Below are positions 60,361 to 60,417 of a stretch of DNA of 60,417 nucleotides, piece after piece (position 1 is the stretch's first letter; every line of letters begins with the position of its first letter). The stretch spans positions 1 through 60,417 of the forward strand of contig CAJMQU010000027.1 of the NCBI GenBank assembly GCA_905215555.1. Direction: 5' to 3'. The position numbers and the translations under genes are program-made. This DNA comes from an uncultured bacterium. Lineage in GTDB: Bacteria; Bacteroidota; Bacteroidia; Bacteroidales; Bacteroidaceae. The notes under the pieces were generated by a model. That model was not told the DNA's origin. It saw nothing but the letters and a program-made list of their open reading frames with translations, and made no database searches.

Positions 60361-60417
60361 TCGCACGTTTTTTTCATAGAGATTTAGATTTAAGGTTAGA
60401 AGAATTGTGGAAGTCGT

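Overview
The window reads as a chromosome segment from a member of the genus Bacteroides (or a very close relative). The evidence is the many TAnnTTTG -7 promoter boxes, surface-lipoprotein signals of the C-K-D-x-D-D-D type, an HU-HIG DNA-binding protein, a MurF-alanine racemase fusion, an 11-gene nuo cluster without nuoEFG, and a tyrosine-recombinase invertible locus. Species cannot be fixed from the sequence alone. Most of it is core genome in small operons; accessory features are interspersed.

1-9240: the 3' end of a tRNA-Gln, a YkuD_2-type L,D-transpeptidase, a stand-alone AICAR transformylase, then leftward DUF349 protein, MgtE and RsmA. After two 79-bp repeats that each carry a promoter come a UPF0104-type membrane protein and the dipeptidase PepD.

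9241-15201: an accessory phase-variation locus. A 26-bp perfect inverted repeat (9266-9291 and 10686-10711) flanks a tyrosine recombinase gene and a strong Bacteroides promoter that currently points away from a large S-layer-like surface lipoprotein gene (10792-13986). Inversion would place the promoter in front of that gene, so the window appears to show the OFF state. A small lipoprotein gene and two tiny peptide genes between terminators follow.

15299-23427: an alpha-2-macroglobulin-like protein carrying a SusC-plug-like motif, a DUF1573 protein and the GTPase MeaB. 23501-35347: an EamA exporter, a histidine kinase, an AAA ATPase + DUF4435 pair resembling the PARIS/OLD defence arrangement, an MscS-type channel, an Rpn-like PD-(D/E)XK protein, an HU-HIG protein behind tandem hairpins, a TonB-receptor remnant and a multi-PAS/GAF histidine kinase.

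35444-45745: leftward nuoABCDHIJKLMN. 45859-51157: an exported protein of unknown function, TrkH, TrkA and Dxs, all leftward. 51158-60417: a gene remnant, a GSCFA protein, MurF-Alr, TatA, TatC and a Dna2-like nuclease-helicase, all rightward.

Scattered through the intergenic gaps, and once inside the murF-alr reading frame, is a family of palindromic elements with a recurring core (about GCTGCGC-N9 to 13-GCAC, with variants). Their arms differ in sequence from copy to copy but stay self-complementary within a copy. This family and the invertible S-layer-type locus are the most interesting structures here.
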